Assembly (NCBI GenBank): GCA_963843385.1
Contig: CAWJJY010000007.1
Span: 124,001-188,000, forward strand
From: CAVOHU01 sp963843385
GTDB lineage: Bacteria; Acidobacteriota; Vicinamibacteria; Vicinamibacterales; JAKQTR01
Direction of reading: 5' to 3'
DNA length: 64,000 nucleotides
In this document: one piece after another, positions 44,652-53,758 of the stretch
How the letters are laid out: the number at the start of each line of letters is the position of its first letter
Position numbering within the stretch: the stretch's first letter is position 1
The notes under the pieces: model-generated
The model's input: the letters and a program-made list of their open reading frames with translations, nothing else
Databases searched by the model: none
Told to the model about the DNA's origin: nothing
Program-made: the position numbers and the translations under genes

Positions 44652-44960
44652 GCTTCTGGAACCTCCAGGTCGGACGGCACCTATCGTAACGCCGAAACGA
44701 TCCACCTCGTCGTGCCGCTCAGGAACGATGCGTCACGGAAACCCGGGAAAGGCGTGAGGCGGATGGCCGGCGTCGCGCCGCGTGCCCCTCTGCCGGCATC
44801 GGGGCACTGGTATATAGAGCAAACGGCTCGGAGATCTCCAACGCCCCGATTGACGCCTGGCCGAACAGACCTTGACATCGCCCGCGGCGGCGGATAAGGT
44901 CGGCTCATCTCACAACATCTTTGGCGCCCCCGTCGGCCTGGTCCGGTCGCGTATGTCATC
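44652..44960. other. Divergent intergenic region upstream of the signalling cluster
   Basis: About 310 nt without a gene between the small membrane protein and the kinase-regulator fusion. It contains the promoter at 44872-44898. An in-frame TAA just before the kinase frame limits how far upstream its start can lie. Confidence 0.4.
44872..44898 (+). promoter_or_regulatory. Sigma-70-like promoter of the signalling cluster
   Basis: A consensus TTGACA (44872-44877) is followed after 15 bp by GATAAG (44893-44898). The start would fall near 44905, about 55 nt before the GTG of the kinase-regulator fusion. Confidence 0.5.
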
Positions 44961-47402
44961 GTGGCGCTGCTTGGCGCCGCCATACTCGTGCTGTACCTGG
45001 ACAGCCAGTCGGTGGCATCGCACGAACATCAGAACAATCTGCTGCGCCACGAAATCTTCGATCACGTGGCGTCCAATGTCGTGGACGAGATCGACAGCAC
45101 GTTCGAGGGGCCCGTTTTCGACACGCTGGCCGCCGTCAATCACCCTGTCCTGAAAGCGGGCCGGATGGACGTGGTCGCCGGGACCTTCAGCGAGGGGCTG
45201 CGAAAATACCCCCAGGTGCAGAGTTTCTTCGTCTGGAACTCGCTGACCGAATCGCTCCGCCCTGGCGAGGCGCTGTTCTTCGACCGCCGTTCGGCGTCGA
45301 TCCCGGTTCCGGCTCCGCCGACCGGGCGGGCACCCTCCGCGCTGAACTCGCGGGTGCTCACGCAGACCCTGGCCGCCTTTCATCGCGATCCGGCGCTGGC
45401 AGCCCTCATCAGGGAGGGCGCGGCGCGCCATGCGAGTTCGCAGCAGATCTACTTCGCGATGGAACGACCGGTCAACGGGACCTACTGCGACATCTTCGCC
45501 CGGCTGTTCTGGGTCGATGCGAACCGCAAGCAGTACTTTGCGATTCTCGGCTTCGTCGTCGATCTGAAGGAAGTGCACACGACGCTGTTCCCCGAGCTCT
45601 ACGGCAAGCGGCTCGCCGCGCTGCTTCGCCGCCAGAACGAGCTGCCCGGCCTCGAGCTGCGCGTGCTCGACGAGGCGGACCGCGTGGTGTTCGGCCCGCC
45701 CCTGCCCCTTCCCCCGTTTGCGGGTGAGGCCCGTTTCGCACTCCAGTTCTACCCGGCCGAAGCCATACGCACGCGGACCTCCACGGGCATCACGGAGCGG
45801 ACCTGGCGCGTCACGATCAGCCAGCAGCGGGAACACGCGAAGCATGCCGGATGGATGCGGCCTCCGCGCTTCCTGCTCTCGGGCCTCTCGGTGGTGCTGA
45901 TGCTGGTCGCGCTGGCGTTCGTGGTGGTGGGGAACAGGCGGGCGGGGCAGCTGTCCCGGATGCAGTCGGACTTCGTGTCCCACGTGTCCCATCAGCTCAA
46001 GACGCCGCTGTCGGTGTTGAGCGCGGTGTGCGAAACGCTCGGCCTCGACCGCGCGCACTCGCCACAGAAGCTGAACGAGTACGTCGGGATCGTCCGGCTG
46101 GAAACCGACCGGCTGAAGACGCTGGTCGAACGCATCCTCGAATTCTCGCGCGCCGACGGGGGCGGCCGCCGGTACGAGTTCGGGCCGGTCGACCTGGTGT
46201 CGCTCGTCCGGGAAACGGTCGACGCCTTCTCGCGGCCGCTGGGCGAGGACGCCGAGGTCCGCGTCGAAGAGACAGGCGGCCGTCCGATCGTGTCCGCCGA
46301 CGAGGCCGCGCTCGAACAGGTGCTGGCCAACCTCCTCGACAACGCGCTCAAGTACTCCGACACGCCGAAGAGGGTCGTGGTCCGCGTCGGGAGCGCGGGC
46401 GCCGACGCCACCATTGCCGTGATCGATCACGGCATCGGGATCGACGCCCGGGACCGGCGCCGCGTCTTCGAGAAGTTCTACCGCGGGCAGGGCGCCGCGT
46501 ATTCGCGCAACGGCTTCGGCCTCGGACTGGCGATCGTCAGCCAGCTCGTCAGGGCCCATCAGGGGACGGTCGAGGTCTCCAGCACCCCCGGCGCTGGCAG
46601 TACGTTCACCGTCAGGCTTCCCAGGCTGTCGGAGAGTGCCCGGGAGAGGAGCCTGGCAACGGCGCCAGCACGCCGGCGTCGAGAGGCTGGCGTGAAGCCC
46701 AACGGGGACCTCACCGACGCGCTGCCTCGGATCCTCATCATCGAGGACGAGCCGGGGATGCGCGTCCTGCTCGCCGACAACCTCGGCTTCGAGGGCTACC
46801 AGGTGAGCGCGGTCGCTTCCGCCGAAGAAGGCCTGGCGGAGCTGCAGGCGCGAATGCCGGCAGTCGTCATTCTCGACGTCAATCTGCCGCGCATGAGCGG
46901 ATTCGAATTCTGCCGGCAGGTCCGCGCGCGAGGCATCTGGGTCCCCATCATCATGCTGACCGCGCGCAGCGAGGAATCCGATCGCGTGGTCGGGCTGGAT
47001 CTCGGCGCCGACGACTACGTGACCAAGCCGTTTCAGGTACGGGAACTGCTCGCCCGGGTCCGCGCCCAGCTGCGGCGAGGCACCCACGACGCCAGCCCGG
47101 CGGGGACGTTCGTGTTCGGCGACGTCACCGTCAACCTGCGGCGGCGCCTGGTGACCCGACACGGACGGCGCGTGGATCTCTCGGCCCGGGAGTTCGAGCT
47201 GCTTCGGTATCTCATTGCGCACCGCGGCGAGGTCGTCGAGCGCGAGCAGCTGCTGCAGGAAGTGTGGGGGTACAACGGCCTGGTCGTGACGCGGACGGTC
47301 GACAACTTCGTCGCCAAGCTGCGGACGCAGCTGGAGCGCAAGCCTCACGAACCCCGCCACATCATCACCGTGCATGGCAAGGGCTACCAGCTCCTGGTCT
47401 GA
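44961..47402 (+). CDS. Histidine kinase fused to an OmpR-type response regulator
   Basis: 813 residues in one frame. N-terminal helix (LLGAAILVLYL), an extracytoplasmic sensor region of about 280 residues, a second helix (FLLSGLSVVLMLVALAFVVV), a HisKA domain with phospho-acceptor H344 (SHVSHQLKTPL), and a HATPase with LANLLDNALKYSD, DHGIGI and GFGLGLAIV. After a basic linker come a receiver (ILIIEDEPG, phospho-acceptor D639 in VILDVNLPRMSG, K in YVTKPFQ) and a winged helix (LSAREFELLRYLIAHRGEVV). The kinase and DNA-binding regulator are thus in one chain, membrane-bound. GTG at 44961 truncates the first helix somewhat. A GTG with an overlapping TGA in another frame near 46692 would be a natural gene boundary, so a one-base error fusing two genes is possible. 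Confidence 0.82.
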   Translation: MALLGAAILVLYLDSQSVASHEHQNNLLRHEIFDHVASNVVDEIDSTFEGPVFDTLAAVNHPVLKAGRMDVVAGTFSEGLRKYPQVQSFFVWNSLTESLRPGEALFFDRRSASIPVPAPPTGRAPSALNSRVLTQTLAAFHRDPALAALIREGAARHASSQQIYFAMERPVNGTYCDIFARLFWVDANRKQYFAILGFVVDLKEVHTTLFPELYGKRLAALLRRQNELPGLELRVLDEADRVVFGPPLPLPPFAGEARFALQFYPAEAIRTRTSTGITERTWRVTISQQREHAKHAGWMRPPRFLLSGLSVVLMLVALAFVVVGNRRAGQLSRMQSDFVSHVSHQLKTPLSVLSAVCETLGLDRAHSPQKLNEYVGIVRLETDRLKTLVERILEFSRADGGGRRYEFGPVDLVSLVRETVDAFSRPLGEDAEVRVEETGGRPIVSADEAALEQVLANLLDNALKYSDTPKRVVVRVGSAGADATIAVIDHGIGIDARDRRRVFEKFYRGQGAAYSRNGFGLGLAIVSQLVRAHQGTVEVSSTPGAGSTFTVRLPRLSESARERSLATAPARRRREAGVKPNGDLTDALPRILIIEDEPGMRVLLADNLGFEGYQVSAVASAEEGLAELQARMPAVVILDVNLPRMSGFEFCRQVRARGIWVPIIMLTARSEESDRVVGLDLGADDYVTKPFQVRELLARVRAQLRRGTHDASPAGTFVFGDVTVNLRRRLVTRHGRRVDLSAREFELLRYLIAHRGEVVEREQLLQEVWGYNGLVVTRTVDNFVAKLRTQLERKPHEPRHIITVHGKGYQLLV

Positions 47403-47435
47403 AAGAGCCCCCCGCGCGGAACCAGACGCCACCCG

Positions 47436-49832
47436 ATGCACAAGAGCCCCTACCCATCCGTCGAGATCCCGTCGATCTCCCTTCCGAGCTTTGTCCTCGA
47501 TGGGGCAGACGACCGCCGCCACAAGACCGCCATCGTGGATGGCCTGTCCGGGCGCCTGCTCACCTACGGCGACGTGCTGGATGCCTCGGTGCAGACCGCT
47601 GCAGGCTTCGCCGCACGGGGGCTCTCCAAGGGCGACGTCGTGGCGATCCACAGTCCCAACACACCCGAGTACCCGGTCGCGGTGTACGGAGCCGTGCTGG
47701 CGGGCGGTGTGGTCACGACGATCAACGCGCTCCTCACGCCGATCGACGTGGCGCACCAGCTGAAGGATTCTGGCGCGAAGATCCTGATCACCTCCGGAGA
47801 AACGCTCCCCACCGCCAGGACCGCGGCACGAACAGCCGGGGTGTCCGACCTTTACGTGTTCGGTGCCGAGGAGGGCGAAACGCCTTTCAGCGCGCTGCGG
47901 CAGCCCGGAGGCAGCGTTCCGAACATCACCGTCGATCCCCGCGAAGATGTCGCAGCGGTCCTGTACTCGAGCGCGACGACCGGCCTGTCCAAAGGCGTGA
48001 TGCTCACGCACTACAACCTGGTCGCGAACATCCTGCAGACGGTGCCCCTCCGGCAGATGGACGGACGGGAAGTCGTGGTCGCGGTGCTGCCCTTTCATCA
48101 CGTCTATGGGTTCAACACGGTGATGAACATGACGCTGCACGCCGGCGCGACGCTCGTCACCCTGCCGCGCTTCGAGCTGGAGGGCTTCCTGGACGTGCTG
48201 GAGCGCTACGCCGTGACGACGGCGTACCTCGTGCCGCCGATCGTGCGCGCGCTCGCAAGGCACCCGCTGGTCGGCCGCTACGACCTTTCGAAGCTCCGCC
48301 GCGTGGTGTCCGGCGCCGCGCCGATGCCGGAGAGCACCGCGAGAGCGTTTACGGATCGTATCGGTTGCGTTGTCGAGCAGGCGTACGGACTGACCGAGAC
48401 CAGTCCGGTCACGCATTTCAGCCCGCCGGGTCACGTGAAGCCGGCTTCTGTCGGCGTCGCGATTCCCAACACGGAGTTTCGCGTGGTCGACGTCGCCACC
48501 CAGCAGGACGTTCCGTCGGGTGAACTGGGAGAGGTGTGGGTGCGGGGTCCCCAGGTCATGAAGGGGTACCTGAACAACCCTGAGATCACGTGCCGGATCA
48601 TCGACGCCGAGGGCTGGCTCCACACCGGTGACATCGGGTACGCCGATCGAGACGGGTATCTGTACGTCCTGGACCGCGCGAAGGACCTCGTCAAGTTCAA
48701 GGGCCTCCAGTATCGCGACGATGAGTTGTTGCTGCAGATGGTGGAGGATCTGACCACCCGTCGTCGAGACGAGGAACGGTTGAGGTTCCAGGCCCTGCTG
48801 CTCGACAGCGTCACGGAATCCGTGGTCGGCGTCGGCACCGACCACCGGGTCAGTTTCTGGAACAGGGGCGCGACGGAGCTGTTCGGTTATACCAGCGAAG
48901 AAGCCCTCGGCACGCCCGTGGCGTCGCTGATCATCCTCGATGCACCGGGCGCGCGCCGGCAGTGGCAGGATGAGTTGAGCCAGGTGGCAGACCGCGGCCG
49001 GTGGCAGGGACAGGTGCGGCGGCGCCGGAAGGACGGCTCAGCCATCTGGACGGATCTGGTCGTGTCGGTCGTGAAGACACCCGAGGGCCAGGTCTCCGGC
49101 ATGATCGCGATTCATCGCGACATTACCGAACTGCGGACCAACCAGGAGATGCTGCGCGACTCGCACAGCCGGCTGCAGGACTTGACCAAGCGCCTCATGG
49201 ACGTTCGCGAGCAGGAGCGCACCGCGATCGCGCGCGAGCTGCACGACGAGCTCGGCCAGGCGCTGACTCGCCTGACGATGGACCTGACGTGGTTGACCGA
49301 ACGGGTGCCGAAGCGGTTTCAGACCAGGAGGGTGGCATCCATGCTGCCGCTGGTCGACGGCATGCTGACGACGGTACAGCACCTGTCATCGCAGCTTCGG
49401 CCCGCGATTCTCGACGATCTGGGCCTCGAAGCGGCGATCGAGTGGCAGGCGCAGGAGTTCGAGCGGTGGAACCCGTGCCGCTGTATGCTGGACCTGCAGG
49501 TGGGCGCGCTGACGCCGGATCGGGATCGGGACACCGCGGTCTTCCGGATCCTGCAGGAATCCCTCACGAACGCGGCGCGGCACGCCAGGGCCACGACCAT
49601 TCGGATTCGCGGCGCGCTCGATGCCGGTCAGCTCGTGCTCGAGATCGAGGACGACGGCGTCGGTATCCCGACCAGCGAGATCAGGAGCCCTCACTCGCTG
49701 GGCCTGCTCGGCATGCGCGAGCGGGCACGCGGCATCGGGGGCGTCATTGAAATCGGGCGAAGCGCAGGACACGGAACGGCCATCAGCCTGCACGTGCCGC
49801 TCGCTTCCGTCCCTGTGAACAAACGACGATGA
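47436..49832 (+). CDS. Acyl-AMP ligase-like domain fused to PAS and histidine kinase (novel architecture)
   Basis: 798 residues. Residues 1-425 are an ANL-superfamily adenylating domain most like 4-coumarate/acyl-CoA ligases: P-loop-like YSSATTGLSKGVMLTH near 177, AYGLTETSPV near 315, and GWLHTGDIGY through DRAKDLVKFKG (392-424). It stops at the hinge, so the roughly 110-residue C-terminal lid with the adenylation lysine is absent, and the P-loop TSGTTG reads SSATTG. From 428 follow a PAS domain (FQALLLDSVTESVVG, FWNRGATELFGY), a NarX-type dimerisation domain with H603 (RELHDELGQAL) and a HATPase (FRILQESLTNAARHA, DDGVGI, GLLGMRERA). No signal peptide or membrane helix: a cytoplasmic sensor. 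Its TGA overlaps the regulator start (ATGA). Either an acyl-ligand-sensing kinase or a deletion fusion. Confidence 0.85.
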   Translation: MHKSPYPSVEIPSISLPSFVLDGADDRRHKTAIVDGLSGRLLTYGDVLDASVQTAAGFAARGLSKGDVVAIHSPNTPEYPVAVYGAVLAGGVVTTINALLTPIDVAHQLKDSGAKILITSGETLPTARTAARTAGVSDLYVFGAEEGETPFSALRQPGGSVPNITVDPREDVAAVLYSSATTGLSKGVMLTHYNLVANILQTVPLRQMDGREVVVAVLPFHHVYGFNTVMNMTLHAGATLVTLPRFELEGFLDVLERYAVTTAYLVPPIVRALARHPLVGRYDLSKLRRVVSGAAPMPESTARAFTDRIGCVVEQAYGLTETSPVTHFSPPGHVKPASVGVAIPNTEFRVVDVATQQDVPSGELGEVWVRGPQVMKGYLNNPEITCRIIDAEGWLHTGDIGYADRDGYLYVLDRAKDLVKFKGLQYRDDELLLQMVEDLTTRRRDEERLRFQALLLDSVTESVVGVGTDHRVSFWNRGATELFGYTSEEALGTPVASLIILDAPGARRQWQDELSQVADRGRWQGQVRRRRKDGSAIWTDLVVSVVKTPEGQVSGMIAIHRDITELRTNQEMLRDSHSRLQDLTKRLMDVREQERTAIARELHDELGQALTRLTMDLTWLTERVPKRFQTRRVASMLPLVDGMLTTVQHLSSQLRPAILDDLGLEAAIEWQAQEFERWNPCRCMLDLQVGALTPDRDRDTAVFRILQESLTNAARHARATTIRIRGALDAGQLVLEIEDDGVGIPTSEIRSPHSLGLLGMRERARGIGGVIEIGRSAGHGTAISLHVPLASVPVNKRR

Positions 49833-50612
49833 TTCACCTCCTCCTCGCGGATGATCACCCCGTTGTGCGGGAAGGCCTCAAGTTCGTCGTGTCGCAGAGC
49901 CGCGACATCCAGGTCGTGGGAGAAGCCGAGGACGGAGACGGCATCCTGGAGATGTGCCAGCGAACCGAGGCCGACGTGCTGTTGCTGGACGTCTCGATGC
50001 CGGGCCCCGGGGTCCTCGAGCTCATCCGCAGCCTCCGGACGATCCGGCCAAAGCTGCGGATCCTCGTCTTGAGCGTTCATCCCGAGCAGCACTACGCGCG
50101 GCGCGTCCTCAAGGCAGGGGCCGACGGGTACCTCACGAAGAATCAATCGTCGACGGCGCTCGCCGCGGCGATTCGGCAGGTCCACAGCGGTCGCAAGTAT
50201 GTCAGTCCCTCGCTTGCCGAGGAGCTGGCGCTCGACCTCTCGGTTGGACGAACGAATTCAGCCCACGAAGGGCTGTCCAATCGCGAGTACAAGGGTACTC
50301 CTGCAGCTGGGCGCCGGCAGGCGGGTCGATGAGGTGGCGCGGCGGTTGCGGCTCAGCCCGAAGACCGTGCGGACCTACCGGTCGAGGATTCTCGAGAAGA
50401 TGAGCTTCAAGAGCACCGCCGAGCTCATCTTCTACGCGGTCAGCCATGGGTTGGTTACCGAAATGGCCGCGGCGCAGGAACTCAACACGGGCCGCTCCAG
50501 TGAGTCGTCCGCGGACGCTCCGGCCCGGTCGAGCACCGGGATCGCCGCGCCCAAGCCCAAGAGCGTTTCGGTTCGACCCCGTACGCACGCAGCCCCTGAA
50601 AAGCGCCGGTAG
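49829..50612 (+). CDS. NarL/FixJ-type response regulator (frameshifted)
   Basis: About 260 residues once one surplus G in the GGG run at 50293-50295 is removed. Receiver: LLLADDHPVVREGL, phospho-acceptor in VLLLDVSMPG (near residue 53), and the switch lysine in GYLTKNQS. After SNREYK the original frame ends at 50332 in nonsense; the LuxR-type helix-turn-helix (VDEVARRLRLSPKTVRTYRS, ILEKMSFKSTAELIFYAV) is open in the adjacent frame to 50612. A disordered tail rich in Ala/Ser/Pro follows. The ATG overlaps the kinase stop, so the two are translationally coupled and should form the partner pair: the NarX-type kinase and a NarL-type regulator match by class. Confidence 0.87.
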
Positions 50613-51232
50613 TCACGCCGAGCCTCGTCCTGCCGCTCGCAAATGACTCCCTGGGAAAATGACCGGTGAAACGACGGCCAGACAGGGGTAGTCCAAATGC
50701 CTACATCGCTCGCTGGGATCGGAGTTGCCCGTGGATGCCGGCTGGACGGTCGTACCCGGAGAGAGCCTGACCTCCATCTCCCGCACCCGCGTCATAGCCC
50801 GCGGTTGACCGGTGTTTTGACCGCGCTCGTCTTCTGCTGCGACTCGCCCTCGCCGGTCTGACAAGCCATTTCCCGCCGCGGGCCACTCAGTTGAGGTCGC
50901 GACCCAGCCCCGGCTTGTGGTGCGCCCTCTCCCGTTCCTGCCGATCCTGGTGTCGTTGTTCTGTCCATTGACAGCCGCGCTGAGAAAACGATAATCGGCC
51001 GAACGCGACAATCCCGGGCGGAATGGCTGATGCAGGCTCCTGGTGCCGGAGACCGCGTCCGAGCACCGGCAACTTCGCCCGCGAGAGCCTGTCTGTCTGG
51101 TCTGCTCTTCGGATCGGTGAGCGCGTCGAACACGCTCCCACCAGGACGTCCGAACGGACCGGCCCTTTCCGTGCCGCGCTTGGGGAAACACTCCAGTCAG
51201 CGGCTTGCAGCGAACAGGACGAGGAGGATGAC
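50613..51232. other. Intergenic region, 620 nt
   Basis: No gene is supported on either strand. It holds a consensus promoter at 50968-50995 for the gene at 51233. The left end (50643-50700) has a non-coding stretch, with GGGAAAATGACCGG and CAGGGGTA, that may be the relic end of an insertion sequence; this is a guess. Confidence 0.4.
50968..50995 (+). promoter_or_regulatory. Consensus sigma-70 promoter upstream of TAT protein
   Basis: A perfect TTGACA (50968-50973), 16-bp spacer, GATAAT (50990-50995). The start near 51003 gives a leader of about 230 nt to the ATG at 51233. Confidence 0.6.
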
Positions 51233-52483
51233 ATGCACGATGACGACACGACAGAGCCTATCGAACGCCCCCACAGGGAAAGAGTCGGCCGGCGCCAGTT
51301 CGTCCAAACCGTCGGGGTCGCCGGCGCGCTGAGCGCGATTGCCGGTGCCAAGGGAGGAAGGTTGTTCGCCGCGGAAGGGCCCGCCGAACCGGCCCCGGCG
51401 TCACCGCGCCAGACCGCGAAGCCGCGGGCCGCGGGCCCGGCAGACTTCCCGAAACCCGCCAAGCTCCTCACGGGATCGCAGCTGGACTCCCGATTCCCCG
51501 TGAGTTTCGCGCCCACGCTCTCAGAGGGATTCAGACTGGTGACGGACTACTTCACAGCCCTGAGCCAGCGCGATCTCGAGGGGATCGCGAAGACACTTCA
51601 TTTCCCGTTTGCGATCTATGAGGACATCGAGCCGATCGTGATCAATTCGGCAGCGGACCTGATCTCGAATCCGCCGCCAACGCTCAACTGGATCGGGAAG
51701 GGCAAGTCGCGCGTCATGCCGGGGTCCTACGATCTGATCGAAAGCGTCAACGTCCACCTCTATTGCCCCATCGGTGGCGCGTTCTCGATGTCGTTCAACC
51801 GGTATACGCCCGACGGCCGCCTGCTGCTGGCCTGCGACGGCATCTACTCGGTCACCAACAACGACGGCCGGTGGGCGATTCAGCTCGCCTCCACCATCTT
51901 CCACGAAGCCGAATTCCTGAATGTCACCTATCCTGACGCGGAAGAGGCGGCCACCCGGGCCGAGCAGAACTACCTGGCCGCGTTCGGATACGGCAATGAA
52001 ACGATTCTCAATGACCTCAAGTCGGGCCGGGGCACGTACGAGCGGCCATTGCCGCCCGGGACGAAGACTGCCAGCGTCAATTTCGGATATGGCCCGCGTG
52101 AGCGCGCGAGGGACGCGAGGGAAAATCAGCCGATGGCCGGGTGGCGCGCGAAGGGCGTCAAGAGCCGCCTGAGTGTGTCGGTGCGCACCGAGGAGAGTCT
52201 CAACCGCGAGTACAAGACGAATCTCCCCGAATTCGTGGAATGGGCCGGCGGCGCGGTGGGCAAGTACGGCTACACCCGGGACCGTCCCATTCGGCCGATC
52301 ACGATTCACGCGACGCACGACAAGGCACACCTGATCAGCGGGTACCTCCGCTACACGGCGGATGGCCAGCTGATCACCGAGACTCGGGGCGTCAGCATTC
52401 GAATCTACAAGGAAGGACACTGGGGCAGTGCGGGAGGGCTCGGCCAGGTCACGCACCACGACCGCTCGAGCTCGAAGGTCTGA
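51233..52483 (+). CDS. TAT-exported protein with two NTF2/SnoaL-like domains
   Basis: 416 residues. GAGGAGG precedes the ATG by 5 nt. A twin-arginine leader (GRRQFVQTVGVAGALSAIAG, residues 19-38) is followed by a Pro/Ala-rich stretch. The mature part carries two related regions, each with a nuclear-transport-factor-2-like flavour: FRLVTDYFTALSQRDLEGIA with WAIQLASTIFHEAEF, and IRPITIHATHDKAHLISGYL with SIRIYKEGHWG. Export by TAT implies folding or cofactor loading in the cytoplasm. No catalytic residues are assigned. It lies between the signalling cluster and the oppositely oriented acyl-CoA dehydrogenase gene, so it may be a target of the regulators. Confidence 0.7.
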   Translation: MHDDDTTEPIERPHRERVGRRQFVQTVGVAGALSAIAGAKGGRLFAAEGPAEPAPASPRQTAKPRAAGPADFPKPAKLLTGSQLDSRFPVSFAPTLSEGFRLVTDYFTALSQRDLEGIAKTLHFPFAIYEDIEPIVINSAADLISNPPPTLNWIGKGKSRVMPGSYDLIESVNVHLYCPIGGAFSMSFNRYTPDGRLLLACDGIYSVTNNDGRWAIQLASTIFHEAEFLNVTYPDAEEAATRAEQNYLAAFGYGNETILNDLKSGRGTYERPLPPGTKTASVNFGYGPRERARDARENQPMAGWRAKGVKSRLSVSVRTEESLNREYKTNLPEFVEWAGGAVGKYGYTRDRPIRPITIHATHDKAHLISGYLRYTADGQLITETRGVSIRIYKEGHWGSAGGLGQVTHHDRSSSKV

Positions 52484-52488
52484 CGGCT

Positions 52489-52532
52489 CCGCGGCCCTCA
52501 CGCGAAGGCCTGCCCGCGCGTGGGGGCCGCGG
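52489..52532. terminator. 16-bp stem-loop between convergent genes
   Basis: CCGCGGCCCTCACGCG pairs with CGCGTGGGGGCCGCGG over 16 bp with one G-T wobble and a 12-nt loop. It starts 5 nt after the TAT-protein stop and faces the acyl-CoA dehydrogenase stop 45 nt away: probably a shared bidirectional terminator. Confidence 0.6.
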
Positions 52533-52576
52533 CTCGAACGCGGCGAGCATCGACCGCCGCGATGCCCGCAGCGCGG

Positions 52577-53758
52577 CTACTGCTCTCCCTTCAGCAACAG
52601 GCCGGCGATCACCAGGTGCTGAAGGTCGTTGGTCCCTTCGTAGATGCGCAGCGCGCGGATCACCCGGTAGAGCCGCTCGACCTCGACGCCACGGACAACG
52701 CCCAGGCCGCCGTGAATCTGGACGGCCTGGTCGATGATGCGTTGAGCCGCCTCGGTGGCGAACAGCTTGGCCTGCGAGCTTTCGAGCGTAATCCGGGTCT
52801 TGAGCCCCCGGTCGCGTGTCAGCGCAGCCTTGTACACCAGGAGCCGCGCCGCCGCGAGCTCGGTCGCCATCGCGGCCAGCTTCAACTGGATGGCCTGGAA
52901 CTCCGCGATGGCCTTGCCAAAGGCGTGGCGCCGCCTCGCGTACGCGATCGCCTCGTCCAGCGCCCGCTGCGCCAGCCCTACCGCGCTTGCGGCCACGGTG
53001 GTCCTGAAAAAATCCAGCGTGACCATGGCGATCTTGAAACCGGCATTCTCATCGCCGATGCGGTTCGAGGCCGGCACGCGACACTCTGTGAACACCGGAT
53101 TGGCGATCGCGTGCGGCGCCAGCAGATCGAGGCGCGTCCCCGGGTCGAATCCGGGTGTCCCATTCTCGACGATGAACGCCGAAATCCCCCGGCTGCCAGC
53201 CTGTTGATCGGTCCTCGCAAACACACTGTAGATGTCGGCGTCAGGCGCCATGCTGATGAACGCCTTCCGGCCGTTGAGCACGTAGTGGTCGCCGTCTCGC
53301 CGCGCGCTGAGCGCCAGAGACGCGACGTCCGACCCGCCTTCGGGCTCGGTCAGCGCAAAGGCAGCCACGAGTTCGCCCGCCGCGATGCGCGGCAGGTAAC
53401 GACGCCGCTGCTCCTCCGATGCCGAGAACGAGATCGGGCCCGAGCCGAGGCCCTGGATCGTGAAGATCAACTCGGCGTTCGTGCAATACCGTGCGAGCGT
53501 TTCGCGGACGAGGCAGCACGACACGAGCGACATCGACGATGGCGCCTTGAGCCCGGCGCACCGGCCCGTGCCATACGCGCCCGGGACCGTCCAGTCGAGA
53601 AGGCCGGCACCCGCGAGACATTTCACGATGGCGCGGCTCGTGGTGTTCGTCTCGCCGACCTGACGTTCGAGCGCCCCGAGTTCGCCCTGACACAATGACT
53701 CGACACGTTGCTGCAACGCGCGCTGATCCTCGGACACGAGTGTTCGAATGAACTGCAT
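52577..53758 (-). CDS. Acyl-CoA dehydrogenase 1
   Basis: 393 residues from the ATG at 53758 (GGGGTG about 6 nt upstream; the frame is open 42 codons further without support). The FAD-binding motif ALTEPEGGSDVAS (near residue 125), the flavin-contacting middle region FISMAPDADIYSVFA, RRRHAFGKAIAEFQAIQ, and the C-terminal IHGGLGVVRGVEVERLYR are all standard. The catalytic base glutamate is in RIYEGTNDLQH near 372. The enzyme introduces the alpha-beta double bond in acyl-CoA, passing electrons to ETF. Divergent from the enoyl-CoA hydratase gene; promoter at 53862-53889. Substrate chain type cannot be read directly. Confidence 0.9.
   Translation of the reverse strand: MQFIRTLVSEDQRALQQRVESLCQGELGALERQVGETNTTSRAIVKCLAGAGLLDWTVPGAYGTGRCAGLKAPSSMSLVSCCLVRETLARYCTNAELIFTIQGLGSGPISFSASEEQRRRYLPRIAAGELVAAFALTEPEGGSDVASLALSARRDGDHYVLNGRKAFISMAPDADIYSVFARTDQQAGSRGISAFIVENGTPGFDPGTRLDLLAPHAIANPVFTECRVPASNRIGDENAGFKIAMVTLDFFRTTVAASAVGLAQRALDEAIAYARRRHAFGKAIAEFQAIQLKLAAMATELAAARLLVYKAALTRDRGLKTRITLESSQAKLFATEAAQRIIDQAVQIHGGLGVVRGVEVERLYRVIRALRIYEGTNDLQHLVIAGLLLKGEQ

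Noticed and set aside
44910..48845. A very long minus-strand open frame opposite the signalling cluster
   Set aside because: It is antisense to genes with clear domains and has the Arg/His/Asp/Gly/Ala-rich make-up of high-GC shadow frames, with no recognisable domain or ribosome site.
50613..51191. Minus-strand frame of 192 codons
   Set aside because: Antisense composition, and it overlaps a consensus plus-strand promoter and the next gene's leader.
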